Assembly (NCBI GenBank): GCA_944474755.1
Contig: OX104115.1
Location: forward strand, 52,270,648-52,334,647
From: Limnoperna fortunei
Taxonomy: Eukaryota; Mollusca; Bivalvia; Mytilida; Modiolidae
DNA length: 64,000 nt
Direction: 5' to 3'
Part shown: positions 60,027-64,000 of the stretch, one piece after another
Layout of the letters: each line of letters starts with the position of its first letter
Numbering within the stretch: the first letter of the stretch is position 1
Notes under the pieces: generated by a model
What the model saw: the letters and a program-made list of their open reading frames with translations, nothing else
What the model was told of the DNA's origin: nothing
The model's database searches: none
Translations under genes and position numbers: made by a program

Positions 60027-60183
60027 GGAGCGACTTCATCCATGGACATATCATGCACCTTCATTCGTCCATTACCATGTGGTGCAGGGACGTTACAATT
60101 TCTCCAAGTTTGAGAGACATCAGGAAATACCAACCATGTATTATGGAACTAAATCCCTTAGAATCAACAGATATTCCTATGGG
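60027..60183 (+). CDS. EMI/FAS1 protein, coding exon 5: FAS1 domain 1, second half
   Basis: Acceptor TTTTTACTTAG. Encodes RERLHPWTYHAPSFVHYHVV then QGRYNFSKFERHQEIPTMYY and GTKSLRINRYSYG. The YHVV..GRY segment is the conserved FAS1 YH motif region. The last residues align with the strand that precedes (I/V)VTVNCA in TGFBI. The end is placed after GGG at 60183 because this leaves phase 0 for exon 6, which opens VVTVNCA. The donor GGG/GTTTGT is weak, with G and T where A and A are preferred. The 3' end of this exon is the first unit of the minisatellite that fills the start of intron 5. The frame stays open past the donor to a TGA at 60340. Residues about 170-222. Confidence 0.88.
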
Positions 60184-60845
60184 GTTTGTATCGTAGAATC
60201 AACCAATATTCCTATGGGGTTTGTTTTCTTAGAATCAACAGATATTCCTATGGGGTTTGTATTCTTAGAATCAACAGATATTCCTATGGGGTTTGTATTC
60301 TTAGAATCAACAGGTCAGGTTTGTATTCTTAGAATCAACTGATATTCCTATGGGGTTTGTATTCTTAGAATCAACAGGTCAGGTTTGTATTCTTAGAATC
60401 AACTGATATTCCTATGGGGTTTGTATTCTTAGAATCAACAGGTCAGGTTTGTATTCTTAGAATCAACTGATATTCCTATGGGGTTTGTATTCTTAGAATC
60501 AACAGGTCAGGTTTGTATTCTTAGAATCATCAGATACTGCTGTCAGGTTTGTATTCTTAGAATCAACAGGTCAGGTTTGTATTCTTAGAATCAACAGGTC
60601 AGGTTTGTATTCTTAGAATCAACAGGTCAGGTTTGTATTCTTAGAATCAACAGGTCAGGTTTGTATTCTTAGAATCAACAGGTCAGGTTTGTATTCTTAG
60701 AATCAATAGGTCAGGTTTGTATTCTTAGAATCAATAGGTCAGGTTTGTATTCTTAGAATCAATAGGTCAGGTTTGTATTCTTAGAATCAATAGGTCAGGT
60801 TTGTATTCTTAGAATCATCAGATACTGCTGTCAGGTTTGTATTCT
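60160..60845 (+). repeat. Minisatellite made from the exon 5 end and its splice donor (36/28 bp units)
   Basis: The unit AATCAACAGATATTCCTATG + GGGTTTGTATTCTTAG (36 bp) repeats the last codons of exon 5 plus the donor GGG/GTTTGT. The pattern TATTCCTATGGGG starts at 60172 (exonic), then 60207, 60243, 60279, 60343, 60407 and 60471. From about 60312 a shortened 28-bp unit (AATCAACAGGTCAGGTTTGT + ATTCTTAG) appears, first alternating with the 36-bp unit and then alone. Later units drift to AATCAATAGG. The array ends with TACTGCTGTCAGGTTTGTAT. Because the first unit is conserved coding sequence, duplication spread from exon into intron. Confidence 0.93.
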
Positions 60846-61306
60846 TGTGAAAGACTAAAAATAAAGTATAAAAGTATACAGTAAATTTTTATGGAAACAA
60901 ATATTAACTAAAAGAAAGAAAAGAATTATTTCATGAATCAGTACAATTTTCTAGTGTTTATTGACTGTCTGTGATGTATATATTTAGTTGGATTTTTTAT
61001 GTCCTTTTGTTGGATATGTAGAAAATATTTGACAATATATTTCATAATAAAGCTTCTAAAAAAATCATCGTTTCAAAAGGCTAACAATCACTAACACAAA
61101 TTTCGCTTTTCTTGTATTGACAAAAAGAATCAAAATCTAGAATGTTTTTATTTAAAATCTTAAATCAGGTTATTTACAGAAATAAATAATTATATAATAT
61201 AGTTAAGTTTAACATAATTTTGTTTTCTCAGACTGACAATGATATATTCTGTAATCTATGGAATCGTGCAGAAATTGACGATGTTTCATTGTTTTCTAAC
61301 CTCTAG
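60846..61306. other. Rest of intron 5, nothing recognised
   Basis: AT-rich, ending in the acceptor TTTTCTAACCTCTAG before exon 6. Confidence 0.6.
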
Positions 61307-61384
61307 GTGGTGACAGTTAATTGTGCCAGGATTATCATGCCAAACCAGCCAGCTTCAAATGGAATTATACATGTAATTGATAGA
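61307..61384 (+). CDS. EMI/FAS1 protein, coding exon 6: end of FAS1 domain 1
   Basis: A 78-nt exon (26 codons, phase 0 at both ends) between CTCTAG and GTAAGT. It encodes [20 protein letters not shown] then IHVIDR. VTVNCAR, ASNG and the closing (I/V)HxID are the conserved FAS1 H2 motif that ends the domain (in TGFBI: IVTVNCAR, TNGVVH, ID). Residues about 223-248. It closes FAS1 domain 1 and joins directly to domain 2 in exon 7. Confidence 0.94.
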
Positions 61385-61451
61385 GTAAGTATAGTATTGT
61401 AGATGAACAGTCTGACATATTTCCCTATTACTATATTAATTTGCTAAACAA

Positions 61452-61650
61452 GGGGCCTAGGTGGCTGAGTGGTTAACATAGTTTGTTTTGTACTAATTAA
61501 TCTCATGCATGTTAACACTGAGTTACTGAAGGTCAAGGGTTTTCTCCAGGTACTCCGGCTTTCTCCCCAAATAAAAACTGGACGCCATAATAAAGCTCTA
61601 AAATTGCTGAAAGTGGTGTTAAACACCATTCAAACAAACAAAAAAAACCA
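61452..61650 (+). mobile_element. SINE family A, internally deleted copy
   Basis: Box A GGCCTAGGTGGCTGAGTGG is well preserved, but box B and the following ~100 bp are missing. The copy continues at GGTCAAGGGTTTTCTCCAGG, TACTCCGGC, AAATAAAAACTGGACGCC, TTGCTGAAAGTGGTG and an (AAAC)n tail. Confidence 0.88.
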
Positions 61651-61652
61651 CA

Positions 61653-62022
61653 AGTTATCACTGAGGTTGCAGGTTCGAGTCTCACTGCACTCAGGGTTGC
61701 TTGACTCAAATCATAATTGACATAGATTGCCAGTTTTCCACTTGCAATCAGGTGGAATTCAAGTGCTCCTGGTTGGTAACCACTCCTGCTGCACGTGTGG
61801 CACCTGTCATATCAGTGAAGTTATAATCAGTCATATTTTGTTTTTGGAATAGTCATAATCTAGCAAGAAGGAGGGACAGTTACGACCAATGGAACAAATC
61901 AATTGTTATTGTCAATTATCTGAGAACTTCCGCTTCCACTGCCAATAAAAACTAGATACCATAATATAACTGAAAAATTGCTGAAAGTGACGTTAGACAC
62001 CATTCTAAAAAAAACAAACTTT
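61653..62022 (+). mobile_element. SINE family A, copy interrupted by a second repeat
   Basis: Box B region GAGGTTGCAGGTTCGAGTCT through GCCAGTTTTCC lies before 61741. The 3' part (CCAATAAAAACTAGATACC, AAAATTGCTGAAAGTGACG, AAACAAAC) resumes after about 61925. The gap is filled by the GCTGCACGTGTGGCACCTG repeat. Confidence 0.8.
61742..61925 (+). repeat. Dispersed repeat fragment (GCACGTGTGGCACC type) inside a SINE
   Basis: CAAGTGCTCCTGGTTGGTAA..GCTGCACGTGTGGCACCTGT..AATAGTCATAATCTAGCAAG..GGAACAAATCAATTGT is nearly identical to 63389-63537. The copies differ by a TTTGTTTT insertion here and a few substitutions. Confidence 0.88.
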
Positions 62023-62603
62023 TGCTTAACACACTTGTGCATGTATACTTACAAGGAGTCTGCCTTTTTCTTTGTTTTTTGCTAAGAGAGGACTATCAAC
62101 ATCGTCTATACTACAAACATGTGTACTTTTGTATAGTACAGAAAATATTCATAGTTAAGACGTAACTCTCTAAAAGCACACTCAAAAATTCCCAAGTGAC
62201 TTGTGGGCAAGTCTATTGTACAAGTTATTGTCTTGAAGTTCTTATCTCCTTTGTACGAGTTAAGCCTGGAATGAAAGACAATAATTCAAATTATGTAGTT
62301 TTCTGCCGGTTAATCATGAGCATTGCATATGCATGATGTATGGCAATATGCATGTCTAAAAAAGTAATGAGATCCATATCACAAGATCTATATAAACAAA
62401 CCCATTTCAGATGATAGCTGAGCTATACACAGAAAATAATAAACCAAGCACTCAAATGAATTTAAAAGTGGACTTTAATAAAGTGTCAAGTGACCACTGG
62501 ATAAAATAGGCACTGTTAGGGTGCTTGGAACTTCATGAATAATAAACATTGTGATGCTTACATTAGGCTGTACCTATATTCATTCTCAATTTCTTTTCCT
62601 CAT
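62023..62603. other. Intronic stretch, nothing recognised
   Basis: No exon or repeat landmark was found. Confidence 0.5.
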
Positions 62604-62609
62604 TTATTG

Positions 62610-62830
62610 CTCTTCATGTAAGACAGTTTCATTAGGACCCCACCACTTTGAGGCAGATGCCCTATAGTGATCAGTCTGTCTGTCCGTCCGTCTGTCCAAA
62701 GCTAATCGTGTCAGAGTTATAACTTTTTTATCTTTTGAGGTAGGCTTTTGATATTTGGTATGTGGGTAGGTAATATCAAGACGATGTTTAGCATACCATG
62801 GTTGATGACCTTTGACCATCTTACTGATAT
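62610..62830 (+). repeat. Fragment of a TCTG/TCCG-headed dispersed element
   Basis: CAGTCTGTCTGTCCGTCCGTCTGTCC, then TTTGATATTTGGTATGTGG and ACCATGGTTGATGACCTTTGACC. The TTGATATTTGGTATG block is a recurring feature of such non-coding elements. It lies just upstream of exon 7. Confidence 0.6.
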
Positions 62831-62956
62831 CTTGTTAGAATTGTCATCAGATAAAAAACAGTTTTTACAAAGAGTAAATACAAAATTTTTTTTACAAAAA
62901 GTTACTAGTTTTATGGTTTTATGACTATCACATATAACCATTGTTTATACCTATAG

Positions 62957-63173
62957 ATGATAAAGCCTTTGGATTCCATCGGTGACTTGGCAGAGATATT
63001 ACTTAAGGAGGACAGGTTCGCAATGTTTTCACAGCTTTTGTATAAAGCCAACATTGTCAAACTGCTACAAGGAGACAGACCTTTTACTATATTTGCTCCA
63101 GATAATGCAGCTTTTAGCAGGTTACCAAAAATAATAAAAGAGAAAATATTGACAGAAAGAAAAGTGGCTGAAG
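62957..63173 (+). CDS. EMI/FAS1 protein, coding exon 7: FAS1 domain 2, first half
   Basis: Acceptor TTTATACCTATAG, donor GAAG then GTATAA. It encodes MIKPLDSIGDLAEILLKEDR then FAMFSQLLYKANIVKLLQGD, RPFTIFAPDNAAFSRLPKII and KEKILTERKVAE. FTIFAPDNAAFSRLP is a canonical FAS1 H1 motif. The preceding helices (F..L...A.....L.G) match the domain. Residues about 249-320, leaving one base. It shows that the protein has at least two FAS1 domains; family members have four, and the rest should lie to the right of this window. The initial Met is internal, not a start. Confidence 0.95.
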
Positions 63174-63209
63174 GTATAATAAATCAATCTCACTTATAAA
63201 TCTGGCATA

Positions 63210-63640
63210 AGAAATATGGTGTCATTGTATAATGAAAAAGAATCAAAGATACCTTGAAGAATTCATTAAGCAGTAAGGCAAGGGCAGACAAAACCATGGT
63301 TAAACAATAGAGTCGACAACATAAAAACATACAAACGAACAACATAATAACCAAAATTGAGTGACACGAACTCCACTTAAAACTGGGTGAGTCCAAGTGC
63401 TCCTGGTTGGTAAGCACTTCTGCTGCACGTGTGGCACCTGTCATATCAGTCAAGTTATAATCAGTCATATTCTGGAATAGTCATAATCTAGCAAGAAGGA
63501 GGGACAGTTACAGCCAATGGAACAAATCAATTGTCATTTGTGACACAGATATTACATAACAGTCAATTAAGTCGTGATGGCAACCATAAAATTGTGATTA
63601 TTTTAATCTTATAACAGTGATATATTTCATTAAACAACAA
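63210..63640 (+). repeat. Longer copy of the GCACGTGTGGCACC dispersed repeat
   Basis: It includes the block shared with 61742-61925 and continues with TTGTCATTTGTGACACAGAT, CATAACAGTCAATTAAG and TCGTGATGGCAACCATAAAA. From memory, similar sequence is very common in mussels and other bivalves. The minus strand is open for 92 codons (63190-63468), but composition gives no family call. The left limit is uncertain. Confidence 0.7.
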
Positions 63641-63762
63641 AGATATCAGCTATCCTAATACTGGTTTATGTTATATGTTTCATTGTATCTTGAAATATTA
63701 AAAAGAGTTAACGTGTTCAATCTTAAAACAAGATTCTACAAGTTCTACAGTTTCTATTATTA

Positions 63763-64000
63763 TACCCCCGCTCGACAGAGTCGGGGGTATATAGTGGTCC
63801 TCATGTCCGTCCGTCCGTCCGTCCGTCCGTCCGTCCGTCCGTCCGTTCGTCCGTCCACATTTGGTTTCCGGATGATAATTCAAAAAGTTTACATCCGATT
63901 TGAATGAAACTTTGGGATATTGTTATATATCAGGTTGGTAAGAAGCCTATCGATTTTGGGGGAAATCCGTCAAATTTCAAGGTCACAGTCCACGAAAAAC
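63763..64000 (+). mobile_element. CCCCCGCTCG-headed dispersed element with (TCCG)n tract, cut by window edge
   Basis: Starts with a hairpin, TACCCCCG..CGGGGGTA (around 63764-63790). A (TCCG)n tract of about 13 repeats (63805-63857, one TTCG variant) follows, then the non-coding block CATCCGATTTGAATGAAACT..TTGGGATATTGTTATATATC..TCAAGGTCAC. This arrangement recurs in bivalve genomes as I recall it. No protein is encoded in the visible part. Confidence 0.8.

Larger units (their letters stand above)
61385..62956. other. Intron 6 of the EMI/FAS1 gene
   Basis: 1.57 kb, GTAAGT to CCTATAG. The first half is occupied by two plus-strand SINEs, the second of them split by another element. The 3' part contains a dispersed-element head at 62610-62830. 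Confidence 0.8.
63174..64000. other. Start of intron 7 (runs out of the window)
   Basis: Begins GTATAATAAATC. It holds the longer copy of the GCACGTGTGGCACC repeat and the left end of a CCCCCGCTCG-headed element. No further exon is seen. Confidence 0.75.

Noticed and set aside
60079..60342. 87-residue frame containing a STDIPMGFVFLE repeat, as a repetitive protein
   Set aside because: The first part is true exon 5, but the repeats lie beyond the donor at 60183. Conservation with exon 6 (VVTVNCA) requires splicing before them.
63698..63883. Frames encoding RTDG or SVRP repeats at the right end
   Set aside because: They translate the (TCCG)n tract of a dispersed non-coding element.

Overview
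This is an AT-rich animal nuclear window with no prokaryotic gene structure. Coding sequence occurs only as short exons with GT/AG splice sites. The rest is satellite DNA, minisatellites, tRNA-derived SINEs, small DNA-transposon relics and a broken LINE. The SINE family, its characteristic 3' end, (TCCG)n-type elements and a TTAGGG-like block are what I associate with molluscs, most likely a bivalve. That assignment rests on recognition by eye, not a database search.

Layout. Positions 1-25147 are one head-to-tail satellite array of about 1.71 kb monomers (15 complete, 1 partial). It has two 1.83 kb variants inside a duplicated dimer and a block of 1.25 kb deletion variants at the right edge. 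The array ends inside a decayed non-LTR retrotransposon reverse transcriptase (25148-25825, minus strand). From 25.8 to 42.9 kb there is no confident gene: two weak exon candidates (27258-27365 and 37152-37424), SINEs of at least two families, a TA-flanked MITE, a 1 kb degenerate telomere-like tandem block (38996-40030), a long poly-G run and a near-perfect 49-bp-arm hairpin.

From 42995 to beyond the right edge lies the one clear gene: a secreted EMI + fasciclin (FAS1) protein of the TGFBI/periostin type on the plus strand. Seven coding exons are visible (about 320 residues: signal peptide, EMI domain, first FAS1 domain, start of a second). All join in frame, and the gene runs out of the window. 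Intron 1 (about 13 kb) holds a 2.4 kb GACAGA-rich minisatellite, a 1.47 kb element nested in a SINE, and other relics.

The most notable local structure is in intron 5. A minisatellite there is built from copies of the 3' end of coding exon 5 together with its splice donor, so the authentic donor is followed by six near-identical decoy donors. No operon-like or defence-like system is visible.
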